Source: Accumulibacter sp. (GTDB lineage: Bacteria; Pseudomonadota; Gammaproteobacteria; Burkholderiales; Rhodocyclaceae). Taken from it: a stretch of DNA of 64,000 nt. The DNA lies in NCBI RefSeq assembly GCF_023806635.1, contig NZ_JAMTDQ010000023.1, forward strand, positions 1-64,000, in the 5' to 3' direction. Of the stretch, positions 44,444 to 53,261 are shown piece after piece. The notes beneath the pieces were generated by a model. The model was given only the letters and a program-made list of their open reading frames with translations. It did no database searches and was not told the origin of the DNA. Positions within the stretch are counted from its first letter, which is position 1. Every line of letters starts with the position of its first letter. Made by a program: the position numbers and the translations under genes.

Positions 44444-45922
44444 TCAGCCATGTTCCCAAGGCGGCGGGTGGCTGAGGAACTCGGCCAGCAGCGGCTCCAG
44501 CTGCGTCAGCATCAGGTCGTTGCGACCCGCCAACCAGGCGCGCACGAGGTCGCTGTGGTGGCCCGGAACGGCCTGCAGGACGAGTTGCTCGGCGACCGTC
44601 GCGTCGTTCATCCGTCCGAGGAGGTCGAGGAGGCCGGCGGCACTCTGGTGGTAGCGCTGCAGCCGCTTCGCCGGGAACAGCGGCGCGAAGAACTCGATGG
44701 CGTAGCGCAGGCGTTTCAGGGCGACCCGCAGGGCGTGCCGGGCTTCCGGGTTCGAATCGCGGGTTTCGGCTGCGAGCGCGGCGACACGCTTCGCGCGCTT
44801 GTTCAGCGAACGGGGTGCAAAGGTCGTGATGGTGGGCTTTCGACTCTCCGGGAGCGCCAGCGTGGCGGCGGTGAACTCGAGCAGCAGCTGCGAGTAGGAC
44901 TCCGCCTTGATCGCCGCCTGCGCCGTCTTGCGGCAGGCGGTCAGGTGGTTGCGCGCCAGCGTCGACAGTCTCTGGACGTCACCATGATCGGGGAAGGCTT
45001 TGACGATCGGCGGCAGGATCTCGGTGATGAAGACATCCCAGTTGCGCGTGTCGCCGAGCTGGTTGGCCAGCGTCCGCCAGCGCGGGTCGAAGTTGCTGAC
45101 GTAGTCCTCGGGCAGCAGCGGTCGCCAAAGGCGGATCGCCGAGCGCAGGCGGCGGATCGACACCCGTGCCTGGTGGATGAACTCCGGGGTATCGGTTTCA
45201 CGGACGCCGCGTTCGTTGCCCTGCAGCTGCGACAGGCAGGAGAAAGCAGTGCTGCGAAAGACGCCGATGCTGGTCATCCCCATGCTCAGCGGGACTGGCC
45301 CCGCCTTGACGGGTGCCAGCTTGGCATCGTGCGCCAGACGGTAGCCGCGCTCGGCCTTGCTGGCGCCTTCAGGGTGCAGCGGCAGATCGGACTGCAGGGC
45401 CAGGGCGGCGGCGAAGAGGTCGCTGGCATCTCCCTCAAGCAGCTCGATTTCGAGTTCACAGATGCTTTCCTTGCGTTCGCCGGCGACGATCGTTCCGCGG
45501 TCGAGAGCAACCTCGATGCGGCTGCCCTCGCGCGGCGTCAGTACCCACAGGCTGCGCGTGAAGTCGGTGGTGAATACCGGGGCGAGCTCTGCTGTGGCCT
45601 CATCGAGGAAGCGGCGCAATTTGGGACTGTCGACATGGGTGAAGTCGAACTGCCCCGGCTGGCCGGGTACTTCCCATTCGCGGCGCTGCGCCAGTCCGCC
45701 GGGCGACGGGGCGTCGCTCTTGACGGTGAGCAGCCATGCCTCACCCTTCTGCCGGTAACGAACGGCGAGGCGCTTGCGCTGCAGTCGCTGGTCCGGGGTG
45801 TCGTAATAGGTATTGACCAGTTTCTGTCGCATCGGCTTGCTTGCGGCCAGCAGCGGGTGAGACGACAGGCGGCGTACGGCCGCTGCGGGCAGGCTCAGCT
45901 TGATCTCGGTTTCCAGTGCCAT
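44444..45922 (-). CDS. CYTH and CHAD domain protein (inorganic triphosphatase type)
   Basis: This 492-residue protein has an N-terminal CYTH triphosphate tunnel domain, with the ExExK signature in LETEIKLSL (E4, E6, K8) and AVRYRQKGEAWLLTVK. A C-terminal helical CHAD domain with scattered conserved His follows (EFIHQARVSIRRLRSAIRL; ARHALRVALKRLRYAIEFF). CYTH domains hydrolyse PPPi or related phosphates, and CHAD domains bind polyphosphate and localise to polyP granules. In a polyphosphate accumulator this is a likely granule protein. It lies 42 nt downstream of the Crp/Fnr gene. Confidence 0.9.
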   Translation of the reverse strand: MALETEIKLSLPAAAVRRLSSHPLLAASKPMRQKLVNTYYDTPDQRLQRKRLAVRYRQKGEAWLLTVKSDAPSPGGLAQRREWEVPGQPGQFDFTHVDSPKLRRFLDEATAELAPVFTTDFTRSLWVLTPREGSRIEVALDRGTIVAGERKESICELEIELLEGDASDLFAAALALQSDLPLHPEGASKAERGYRLAHDAKLAPVKAGPVPLSMGMTSIGVFRSTAFSCLSQLQGNERGVRETDTPEFIHQARVSIRRLRSAIRLWRPLLPEDYVSNFDPRWRTLANQLGDTRNWDVFITEILPPIVKAFPDHGDVQRLSTLARNHLTACRKTAQAAIKAESYSQLLLEFTAATLALPESRKPTITTFAPRSLNKRAKRVAALAAETRDSNPEARHALRVALKRLRYAIEFFAPLFPAKRLQRYHQSAAGLLDLLGRMNDATVAEQLVLQAVPGHHSDLVRAWLAGRNDLMLTQLEPLLAEFLSHPPPWEHG

Positions 45923-45964
45923 GCTTCATTGTCTCCTCTTGGTTGGTATGGTGTGGCCCCGGCC

Positions 45965-46672
45965 TCAGTGCTCGTGGCAACGCAGCTTCTCGACTTCCGG
46001 GATGTGAATCTTTCGTCCTTCCACGACGATCAATCCCTTTTCGGAGAGTTCGTGCAGGATGCGTGAGAAGTGTTCCTGCGTCAGGTTGAGACGGGAGGCA
46101 ATGACGCCCTTGTTGGTCGGCAGCGTCACGGTGATCGCCCGCTCGCCGCCGTTCGGGTACTCGCGCAACAGATAGCCGATGATCCGCTGCCGACCGGAGT
46201 GCAGCGAATAGGACTCGACATCGTTGATCAGGTGGTGCAGGCGCATCGACAACCCGGCAATCATCTTGCGCCCGAGTTTCGGATCCTTGTCCAGCTCGTC
46301 GAGGATCGCGGTCTTCGAGATGTGCAGCAACAGCGAGTCGGCGAGTGCCTGCGCGTAGACCATGAACGGCTTGTCCATGAACATGACGGCCTCGCCGAAG
46401 GTCTGGCCCTGGCCGACGATGTCGACGACCTTCTCGCCACCCTGTGGCGAGGTGAAGGCCAGCTTGACCTGCCCATAGACGATCAGGTAGAAGCCGGTCG
46501 GCGTGTCTCCCTTGTGGAACAGGATGTCGCCACGGGTCACGGTGATTTCACGCGAGCCGCGGGCCAGGCGGGCAATCTCTTCGGGTTCCAGTCCGTTGAA
46601 CAGCGGGACGTGCGCCAGCAGCGCTTCGATGTTGATGCCGTGTTGGTGTGGGTGAGCGTGTGGTCCGATCAA
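45965..46672 (-). CDS. Crp/Fnr family transcription regulator
   Basis: This 235-residue regulator has a cyclic-nucleotide-binding-fold sensor domain (LFNGLEPEEIARLARGSRE, GEKVVDIVGQGQTFGEAVMF), a dimer helix, and a C-terminal winged helix with the recognition helix in NLTQEHFSRILHELSEKGLI. The recognition helix resembles Dnr-type regulators rather than Crp. No N-terminal FNR Cys cluster is present, so it is not an oxygen-sensing FNR. An N-terminal HAHPHQHG stretch is His-rich. It may recognise the FNR-like boxes found in this window, but that is untested. Confidence 0.85.
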   Translation of the reverse strand: MIGPHAHPHQHGINIEALLAHVPLFNGLEPEEIARLARGSREITVTRGDILFHKGDTPTGFYLIVYGQVKLAFTSPQGGEKVVDIVGQGQTFGEAVMFMDKPFMVYAQALADSLLLHISKTAILDELDKDPKLGRKMIAGLSMRLHHLINDVESYSLHSGRQRIIGYLLREYPNGGERAITVTLPTNKGVIASRLNLTQEHFSRILHELSEKGLIVVEGRKIHIPEVEKLRCHEH

Positions 46673-46840
46673 GTCGGTCAGCGCGGGAGGGGTCGGTCGC
46701 CAATCTTCGCACGTGTCACCCCCGGCGGCAAGCTGCCGCCGGACGATCGGCGTTCCGGAGCGGTGCCATGATCGCCGCAGCCGCCGCTCGGGGCGCCGAC
46801 CGTGCCACGGCAGTTGCGCGAGCGCAGGGCCATACGGGAT

Positions 46841-47389
46841 TCAGGGGAAGCGGTCGGCAGCCGCCAGCGGCGGTGCGCCGGCATCCTTGCGGGCGAGAAT
46901 CGGCGGCCCATCGAGCGGCCAGTCGACGGCGATGTCCGGGTCGTTCCAGAGCAGGCTGCGCTCGTGTTCCGGCGAGTAGTAGTCGGTCGTCTTGTAGAGG
47001 AACTCGGCGCTTTGCGACAGCACCAAGAAGCCATGGGCGAAGCCCGGGGGAATCCACAACTGCCTCTTGTTCTCTCCGCTGAGTTCGTGACCGACCCAAC
47101 GGCCGAAGGTCGGCGAGTGCTGGCGCAGATCGACCGCGACGTCGAAGACCATCCCCTGCACGACCAGCACCAGCTTGCCCTGGGCCTTCGGCGGTAGTTG
47201 GTAGTGCAGTCCGCGCAGGACGTTGCGGGCGGAGCGCGAGTGGTTGTCCTGCACGAAGGAGGGTTCGAGGCCGGTTGCGCGGGCGAACGAGCGGGCATTG
47301 AAGCTCTCGAAGAAATATCCGCGTTCGTCGCCGAAAACTTCCGGTTCGATCAGCAGGACGTCGGGAATGGCGGTGGCGGTGACGATCAT
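46841..47389 (-). CDS. rfbC: dTDP-4-dehydrorhamnose 3,5-epimerase
   Basis: RfbC/RmlC epimerises dTDP-4-keto-6-deoxyglucose on the way to dTDP-L-rhamnose. The 182-residue cupin enzyme has FGDERGYFFESFNAR, FVQDNHSRSARNVLRGLHYQ with the catalytic His, and FAHGFLVLSQSAEFLYKTTDYY. It is the last gene of the block, about 130 nt after rfbD. The rfbA and rfbB genes needed for the precursor are not in the window. Confidence 0.93.
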   Translation of the reverse strand: MIVTATAIPDVLLIEPEVFGDERGYFFESFNARSFARATGLEPSFVQDNHSRSARNVLRGLHYQLPPKAQGKLVLVVQGMVFDVAVDLRQHSPTFGRWVGHELSGENKRQLWIPPGFAHGFLVLSQSAEFLYKTTDYYSPEHERSLLWNDPDIAVDWPLDGPPILARKDAGAPPLAAADRFP

Positions 47390-47520
47390 CCGTGCTCCGG
47401 TTCCTGTCTTCTCGCTGGCCGGGCTTCCCTGGTCGTCGAGGTTGCAGCGGCGGTCGCCACTCTGCTGCCGTCGGTGTGGGGCCGCGATGCGGCGAAGGGG
47501 AGCCGGCTGCCAGGCATCGT

Positions 47521-48417
47521 TCAGGTGCCGAGGATCTGCTGCAGAACGTGTCGCACGCCCCTATGCCAGTGTGGCAGCTCCAGGCCGAAGGCATGCTGCA
47601 GCTTGCGCGTGTCGAGTCGGGAGTTGGCGGGGCGGCTGGCGGCAGTCGGGTATTCGGCGGTCGAAATCGCCGTGATCGTTTCCGGTTTCGCCCGCAGCTG
47701 CCTGCCCGCACGGATCGCTTCGTCGACGACGAAGCGGGCGTAGTCGCACCAGTTGGTGTCGCCGCCGGCGACACAATGGTAGATTCCGTAGGGGAAGGCT
47801 TGCAGGTCGTCCGCTCGTTGCTGCTGGCGAACGAGGTGGGCGGTGATGTCAGCCAGCAGCGCAGCCGAAGTCGGGGTTCCCCACTGGTCGCCAACGACGC
47901 CGAGACTGTCGCGCTCGCTCGCAAGCCGCAGAATGGTCTTCGCGAAGTTGCCGCCGTGGGCACCGGCAATCCAGCCGGTACGCAGGATCAGGTGGCGCGG
48001 GGTGGCCGCCTGCAGGGCGACTTCGCCCTCACGCTTGCTCTGACCGTAGGCGCTGCGCGGTCGGGTTGCGTCCAGTTCATCGTAGGGACCTTCCTTGCTG
48101 CCGTCAAAGACATAGTCGGTCGAGTAGTGCACGACGAACGCGCCCAGCCGCGCCGCTTCCTCGCCGAAGACTCGTGGCGCGGTCGCGTTGACCGCGAAGG
48201 CCTGATCGCGCTCGGTCTCCGCTCGGTCCACCGCGGTGTGCGCTGCCGGGTTGACGATGATCGCCGGGCGGACCGCACGGACCAGTTGGCGGATGGCCGC
48301 GGGCTTGGCAAGGTCGCACTCCGCCCGGCCGATCGCGACGACCTCGCCAAGCGGCGCGAGCGCTCGCTGCAGTTCGAAGCCGACCTGGCCATTCTTGCCG
48401 CTGAGCAGGATCTTCAA
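47521..48417 (-). CDS. rfbD: dTDP-4-dehydrorhamnose reductase
   Basis: RfbD/RmlD makes dTDP-L-rhamnose with NAD(P)H. The 298-residue SDR has the nucleotide loop GKNGQVGFELQRAL near the start, VVHYSTDYVFDG, the YGQSKREGE catalytic Tyr/Lys motif, and RTGWIAGAHGGNF. No ATG is available; the TTG at 48417 gives the family's normal N-terminus. It begins 75 nt after a terminator that ends the tRNA-Arg transcript. Confidence 0.9.
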   Translation of the reverse strand: MKILLSGKNGQVGFELQRALAPLGEVVAIGRAECDLAKPAAIRQLVRAVRPAIIVNPAAHTAVDRAETERDQAFAVNATAPRVFGEEAARLGAFVVHYSTDYVFDGSKEGPYDELDATRPRSAYGQSKREGEVALQAATPRHLILRTGWIAGAHGGNFAKTILRLASERDSLGVVGDQWGTPTSAALLADITAHLVRQQQRADDLQAFPYGIYHCVAGGDTNWCDYARFVVDEAIRAGRQLRAKPETITAISTAEYPTAASRPANSRLDTRKLQHAFGLELPHWHRGVRHVLQQILGT

Positions 48418-48491
48418 GGTGGCAGGTGGTGTCGCCGCGCGGTTCGGTGGATGAAATAAGATTCTCGCATGGACGGCTGCCGGGAGGCGAC

Positions 48492-48516
48492 AAAAAAGCC
48501 ACCGCGACGGTGGCTT
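48492..48516 (-). terminator. Terminator after tRNA-Arg
   Basis: On the minus strand AGCCACC, a 5-nt loop and GGTGGCT are followed by six T residues. It lies 17 nt after the 3' end of the tRNA, an unusually clear intrinsic terminator for this window. Confidence 0.85.
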
Positions 48517-48532
48517 CAGTGTTTGCTGCCAG

Positions 48533-48609
48533 TGGCACGCCCGGAGCGATTCGAACGCCCGACCCCTTGGTTCGTAGCCAAGTACTCTATCCATCTGAGC
48601 TACGGGCGC
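48533..48609 (-). tRNA. tRNA-Arg(ACG)
   Basis: A 77-nt cloverleaf: acceptor GCGCCCG with CGGGCGT, and D arm GCTC-GAGT. The anticodon stem CTTGG-CCAAG has loop CTACGAA (anticodon ACG, 48573-48575). The T arm is GGGCG-CGCTC with TTCGAAT, followed by discriminator G and an encoded CCA. It reads CGN codons after A34 deamination. Confidence 0.97.
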
Positions 48610-48766
48610 CTTGCCGTGTTTGAGGGCAGGATTATACTGGGCGGATGGCGCGTGCTCAAGCACAATTTTGCACTCTTGTACTGTTTCCACCCGGATCACC
48701 CGCTTGCCGGGGATGTGAACGCGCGCGCCTGCGCGGTCGTGCGGGAGCCGGGTTCCGCTGCGCGTA

Positions 48767-49543
48767 TCAGGGCGTCGTCGCGCTCCGGCGCGACGCGCCA
48801 GCTGCCTCGGGTTCGGACTCTTCGAAGAGCATGAGCGATTCGCCATCGTCGATCGGTTCCGCTCGCTTCCCACCATCCTTTTCCCGCGGCACGATCTCCG
48901 ACGGGTTGCCACCCAGCAGGTGATACTGCTCGCGCAGGGTCTTGGCGTCCGGATTGTATTCGAGTCCGGTCCTGACCAGTTGCTTGGCCTCTGCCTTCTG
49001 TCCGGACCGAATCAGGTGCTCGGCCCAGTGCGAATATCCGGGCGAGTAATCGGGTTTCAGCGCCCTGGCCTCGGCGAAGGCCCTGCTCGCTTCCGGCGGG
49101 CGTCCGCGACGCAGTTCGATCTCGCCGATGCCGGCGTAGATCTCGGGGAGCAGGATGAAATCGCGGTTGCTGTTCCGGATCACATACCAGTAGTCGCCGA
49201 CCACGGTGCCGAGAAGGAACTGCCTTTCCTGTTCGGTGGTGCTGCTGCGCATCGCTCGCTGCAGGTTCAACTTCCCCCAGCAATAATGGTGCAAATGCCA
49301 GAAGGTCGGGCCCAGGATGGCGACCCAGCGCTTGGCTTCGGCGGACGGGGCGCCGGGCGTTCCGCTCCTGCCATGGCTTGCCGTGTAGGGGCAGTAGCTT
49401 GGGGCTGCGGCCATCTCGGCAGCCGTAACGTTCTTCACCTGCGCACTGGCGACCCCGGTCAGGCTCCACAGGGCGATGACGCAGGCAAGGCGTACGACTG
49501 GATGGTCAGGGAGGTGGCGGGACCGGTTGGCATCGCTGAACAT
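48767..49543 (-). CDS. Secreted TPR-repeat protein
   Basis: This 258-residue protein has an N-terminal signal peptide/anchor (about 16-34, ACVIALWSLTGVASA) and a Cys/His/Trp-rich segment (PTFWHLHHYCWGKL). Two to three tetratricopeptide repeats (about 130-215) follow, including IYAGIGEIELRRGRPPEASRAFAEARALKP. The tail is acidic and low-complexity. It is probably a periplasmic scaffold for the adjacent glycan machinery; function not recognised. The ATG was placed to keep the signal peptide. Confidence 0.75.
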   Translation of the reverse strand: MFSDANRSRHLPDHPVVRLACVIALWSLTGVASAQVKNVTAAEMAAAPSYCPYTASHGRSGTPGAPSAEAKRWVAILGPTFWHLHHYCWGKLNLQRAMRSSTTEQERQFLLGTVVGDYWYVIRNSNRDFILLPEIYAGIGEIELRRGRPPEASRAFAEARALKPDYSPGYSHWAEHLIRSGQKAEAKQLVRTGLEYNPDAKTLREQYHLLGGNPSEIVPREKDGGKRAEPIDDGESLMLFEESEPEAAGASRRSATTP

Positions 49544-49785
49544 GCTCGGCTTTCCTGTTCTCAGGTGGGGTGGTGGGAGGTCACGGTCAGCGCCGGTGGC
49601 TCGCTGCGCACTGCGTCCCGTTCGGGTTTGTGCCATCCTGGTCGAGGTGGCTGGCAGCGTATCGTGCCGGCGACGGTCTTGCAGCGCCGTCGGCATGATC
49701 CGGCGCACTTCGCATTCTAGCGGCACTCCGCGGAACATGGCAGCCTGCGCGCCGCAGCCGGACTGTGCTGCCGGAGATGTCGCCA

Positions 49786-50910
49786 TCAAGCAAGAGCGTT
49801 GGTTGCTTCCTGGATGATCCGTGCCTGCTCGTCCTCGAGACCGAGCCACAGGGGCATGCGAACCAGCCGCTCGGACAGTGAATCGGTATGACCCATGCTG
49901 CCGCAGATGCGTCCGAGTTGCTGGCCCATGGGCGCGCTGTGCAGCGGGACGTAGTGGAACACCGTGCCGATGGCGTGCGCTCGCATCGTTTCTATGAAGC
50001 GCGTTCGGCGTTCGAGGTCGGGCAGCAGCAGGTAATACATATGCGCGTTGTGCGAGCAGTCGCGCGGAATGATTGGCCGCCGGCAGGCACCCTTCTCCTC
50101 GGCTCGCCGGAACCACTGATGGTAGGTCGACCAGAGGGCAAGCCGGCGTTTGTTGATGGCGTCTGCTTCTTCCATCTGCGCCCAGAGGAAGGCGGCGATG
50201 ATCTCTCCGGGGAGATAAGAAGAGCCGATGTCGACCCAGGTGTACTTGTCGACCTGCCCACGGAAGAACTGACTGCGGTTGGTCCCCTTCTCGCGAACGA
50301 TCTCGGCCCTGGTCACCAGGCTGGCATCGTTGATCAGCAGTGCACCGCCCTCGCCCGAGATGATGTTCTTCGTCTCGTGGAACGACAGCGCTGCCAGGTG
50401 ACCGATGCTGCCGAGAGGCCGGCCCTTGTAGGTGGCCATGATGCCCTGCGCCGCGTCCTCGATGACCAGCAGGCCGTAACGTCGGGCAATGTCCATGATG
50501 CTGTCCATCTCGCAGGCGACTCCGGCATAGTGCACGGGTACGATCGCCCTGGTGCGCGGCGTGATGGCTTGCTCGATCCGTGTTTCGTCGATGTTGAGCG
50601 TATCGGCCCGGATGTCGACGAAGACCGGTACCGCACCCCGCAGGGCGAAGGCGTTGGCGGTCGAGACGAAGGTGTAGGAGGGCATGATCACCTCGTCACC
50701 CTCCTTGATGTCGGCCAGGATCGCCGCCATCTCCAGCGCTGCGGTGCAGGAGTGGGTGAGCAGGGCCTTGCGGCAGCCGATGCGGCTTTCCAGCCAGTTG
50801 TTGCAGTGCCGGGTGAACTGGCCGTCGCCGGCGAGGTGTCCGGCGGCGTGTGCCTGTGAGATGTACCAGAGTTCCTTGCCGGTCATGTACGGCTTGTTGA
50901 ACGGGATCAT
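49786..50910 (-). CDS. wecE: dTDP-4-amino-4,6-dideoxygalactose transaminase
   Basis: WecE/RffA converts dTDP-4-keto-6-deoxy-D-glucose and glutamate to dTDP-Fuc4N. This 374-residue PLP enzyme follows the E. coli WecE sequence closely: EVIMPSYTFVSTANAFALRG, PVHYAGVACEMD and EDAAQGIMATYKGRPLG. The catalytic Lys lies in SFHETKNIISGEGG, followed by EKGTNRSQFFRGQVDKYTW. All key residues are intact. In E. coli it serves enterobacterial common antigen, but no other ECA genes are here. It lies in the Arn-like glycan cluster. Confidence 0.92.
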   Translation of the reverse strand: MIPFNKPYMTGKELWYISQAHAAGHLAGDGQFTRHCNNWLESRIGCRKALLTHSCTAALEMAAILADIKEGDEVIMPSYTFVSTANAFALRGAVPVFVDIRADTLNIDETRIEQAITPRTRAIVPVHYAGVACEMDSIMDIARRYGLLVIEDAAQGIMATYKGRPLGSIGHLAALSFHETKNIISGEGGALLINDASLVTRAEIVREKGTNRSQFFRGQVDKYTWVDIGSSYLPGEIIAAFLWAQMEEADAINKRRLALWSTYHQWFRRAEEKGACRRPIIPRDCSHNAHMYYLLLPDLERRTRFIETMRAHAIGTVFHYVPLHSAPMGQQLGRICGSMGHTDSLSERLVRMPLWLGLEDEQARIIQEATNALA

Positions 50911-50977
50911 GAGTGTTGGTCCGAACGCGATGTCGAAGTGGGGCCAAGGCGAGGCGTGGGTCGGGCTTGCTTGTTGA

Positions 50978-51358
50978 TCAGCGAGTCATGATCACCAGGC
51001 CGGTGACCACCAGCAACGTGCCCAGGATTCGCTGCAGCGAAAGCGCCTCATTCAGAAAGACGACCGAGAAAGCCATGACGATGAGGAAGGCCAGGCTCAT
51101 GAACGGGTAGGCGTAGTTCAGGTCGAGGCGTGTCATGGCTGCCATCCAGGCCAGCGAGGCGAGAAAGGCGGACGCCAGGCCGGTCATGATCCATGGGTTG
51201 AGGAACTGCAGGAGCAGGAATTGCAGCTTGCCGAGCGTACCTGCGGGCATGGGGCCGACGCTGCCCATCTGCCACTTCAGAACGAGCTGGCCGTACACCG
51301 TGAACAGCAGCGTGAGCGCAATGTATACGTGTCCGGGAATGTCAAATCTCGCCTGCAT
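50978..51358 (-). CDS. Small EamA/SMR-like membrane protein
   Basis: This 126-residue protein with four helices has the EamA/small multidrug resistance fold: YGQLVLKWQMG at the end of helix 1, MTRLDLNYAYPFMSLAFLIV and ALSLQRILGTLLVVTGLVIM. Its size and position between an aminotransferase and a GT39 match ArnE/ArnF, the candidate flippases for undecaprenyl-phosphate aminoarabinose. GGAGAA 6-7 nt upstream supports the ATG. I infer a lipid-linked sugar flippase. Confidence 0.75.
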   Translation of the reverse strand: MQARFDIPGHVYIALTLLFTVYGQLVLKWQMGSVGPMPAGTLGKLQFLLLQFLNPWIMTGLASAFLASLAWMAAMTRLDLNYAYPFMSLAFLIVMAFSVVFLNEALSLQRILGTLLVVTGLVIMTR

Positions 51359-51602
51359 CGGGCTTTCTCCTCGTCAAGGTCCGCCAACCGGTGGTCTTGC
51401 CCGCGATCTGTCGGCGGGGGGTTGGCCTGGTGGTGCCCCGGCGATCGACGTCTGGCGGCGCTGCTGCTCGTCTTCCCTGGGAGCCTGCCGCGCGCAGACC
51501 GCGGCACCTCCAGCGGCGTCGCGAACGATAGCGCGAGGAGAAGCTGGTGAATGTGATCGAATGATCAGTCATCGTCAGATTTCCGCCGGCGCAGCACGCG
51601 CC

Positions 51603-53261
51603 TCAGCGCGCTTCCGCGTCGGCGGTGTCCGCCAGGCAATCGGCTCTGATGCCGTAGATCGTCGCCGGCAGGGGGCGTGCCAGCAAGTCCAGCTGCCTTG
51701 TCACCTTCTCGGCGATCACGGCAGGCAGGATCGCTGCGGCAGAACGCAGACCGCTGACGACCCATGAACCGAGTCCCATGCCGGCCGGCTCGAGTTCGCC
51801 GAGGCGGTGCCAGCAGCGGGGAAGACCATCCTGGCGTGAATACGGGCCCTGCTGGCCCCAGTCCGCAGTCTGGCGATCGAAAACCGCGTAGGCGACGAAT
51901 CCGTCGGCGTCCGCCTTCAAGGCCACGCCCGGGGCGTTTCGGGCGAGCAACTGGATATCGGCGATGCGTGGCGCATCGGCTGGGGACGTTGCGAACAGCC
52001 GGGCGTAGTTTCCGGTGCGGATGGCGCTGGTCATGCCGAAGACGACGCTGTCGGGACGCTCGCGGGCGTAATGAAGCGCCGCCTTGCTGTTCGCCACGAA
52101 GGACTGGATGACCTGTTGTTCAAGTGCGGTGCCAATGATGCCGAGGGGAATGATCGCCCCAACGGCGACCAGGGTCGCCAGGCTGCGGCCGAGGCGCGAC
52201 AGTGCATAGCCTGCCAGCAGGGAGAGCGGGGCGAGGAACACGATGGCGTAGTTCACCTGCTTGGTGATCAACAGCAGCGGTCTGAACGAGACGATGAACA
52301 GGCTGAAAACGCCGATCAGTCCGAGGCACCAGATGGCGATACGGGTCAGGCCGTCGTCGTGCCGATTCCGCGTCAGCCAGAGAAGGAGTCCCGCCACTGC
52401 CAGTGGCCCGAGCAGCCAGGTGTGCTTGATGTCGAGCAGGAGGAGCCGCAGGTAGAAGGTCGGGTCGTTGCTGCTGCTCACCTTCTGGACGTACTCGGCG
52501 GCGCCCGAGGTCGTCATCCGCCAGATCTTCCAGAAGTCGTCTTCCATGATCAGGAACAGCAGTCCGTTGAGCACGAGCATTGCCAGGAAGCCAGTGGCCA
52601 TCAGCAGCCACTTGCCATGCAGCCGCCTTTCGCGAACCACGTAGAGGGCAAAGACGAGGACGTAAACCAGCGCGACCGAGCTCTTGATCCACCAGACGAA
52701 GCCGGCTGCCAGCCCGGCGCAGAGGTAGTACGCTCGCCGACCGCTGCGATCGCCCTCGAAGAGGGCGAAGAAGCTCAGGCTGATGAAGAAGGCGAGTGGC
52801 GCGTCGGCCATCAGGCGCCCGGCATAGTGGGCGTGCAGGGGGGTGAAGGCGAGGACGAGTCCTGACAGCACGGCCGCCCGCTCGCCCCAGAAGCGCCGCG
52901 CGATCAGGTAGACGAGGGCGATTTCGCCCAAGGAGCAGAGCAGGGACCAGAGGTTGGCAACGAACTCGCTGCGGCCCAGCATCGAGACGAGGAAACCGAC
53001 CGGCAGGCTGATTCCCAGGCGAACGGCGCCGATGTAGTCGGAGCGCGCCCATTCTCCGTGCGCAATCTTCAGCGCCTGCTCGGTGTAGGTCACTTCGTCG
53101 GAACCGAAGCAGCCGGTGAAGAACGCCAGGCGCAGGGCCAGGGCAGCCAGGAGCAGCGCGGGGAGCAACCAGTGGGTGTTGTCCCGGGACGCACTCCCAC
53201 CCGCCGCGGGCTGGCCCGGCTGAACCGCGAAGACGGCGCGGCGCTGCTCGCCGCTGATCAT
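51603..53261 (-). CDS. GT39-family (ArnT-like) membrane glycosyltransferase
   Basis: This 552-residue polytopic protein with about eleven helices has the PMT/ArnT-type N-terminus. The first loop carries the catalytic acid region TGCFGSDEVTYTEQALKIA (about 50-68), followed by SRPV-like bundles and VLAFTPLHAHYAGRLMADAPLAFF. Such enzymes transfer a sugar from a polyprenyl phosphate donor to lipid A, glycan or protein on the periplasmic side. The start overlaps the stop of the amidohydrolase-like gene as ATGA. The acceptor is unknown. Confidence 0.82.
   Translation of the reverse strand: MISGEQRRAVFAVQPGQPAAGGSASRDNTHWLLPALLLAALALRLAFFTGCFGSDEVTYTEQALKIAHGEWARSDYIGAVRLGISLPVGFLVSMLGRSEFVANLWSLLCSLGEIALVYLIARRFWGERAAVLSGLVLAFTPLHAHYAGRLMADAPLAFFISLSFFALFEGDRSGRRAYYLCAGLAAGFVWWIKSSVALVYVLVFALYVVRERRLHGKWLLMATGFLAMLVLNGLLFLIMEDDFWKIWRMTTSGAAEYVQKVSSSNDPTFYLRLLLLDIKHTWLLGPLAVAGLLLWLTRNRHDDGLTRIAIWCLGLIGVFSLFIVSFRPLLLITKQVNYAIVFLAPLSLLAGYALSRLGRSLATLVAVGAIIPLGIIGTALEQQVIQSFVANSKAALHYARERPDSVVFGMTSAIRTGNYARLFATSPADAPRIADIQLLARNAPGVALKADADGFVAYAVFDRQTADWGQQGPYSRQDGLPRCWHRLGELEPAGMGLGSWVVSGLRSAAAILPAVIAEKVTRQLDLLARPLPATIYGIRADCLADTADAEAR

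Noticed and set aside
45965-46672. Calling the Crp/Fnr regulator a true FNR
   Set aside because: The N-terminal Cys residues that bind the oxygen-sensing [4Fe-4S] cluster are absent.
49786-50910. Enterobacterial common antigen locus on the basis of WecE
   Set aside because: No wecA, wecB, wecC, wecF or wzyE homologues are near; the neighbours are of Arn and WbqC type.
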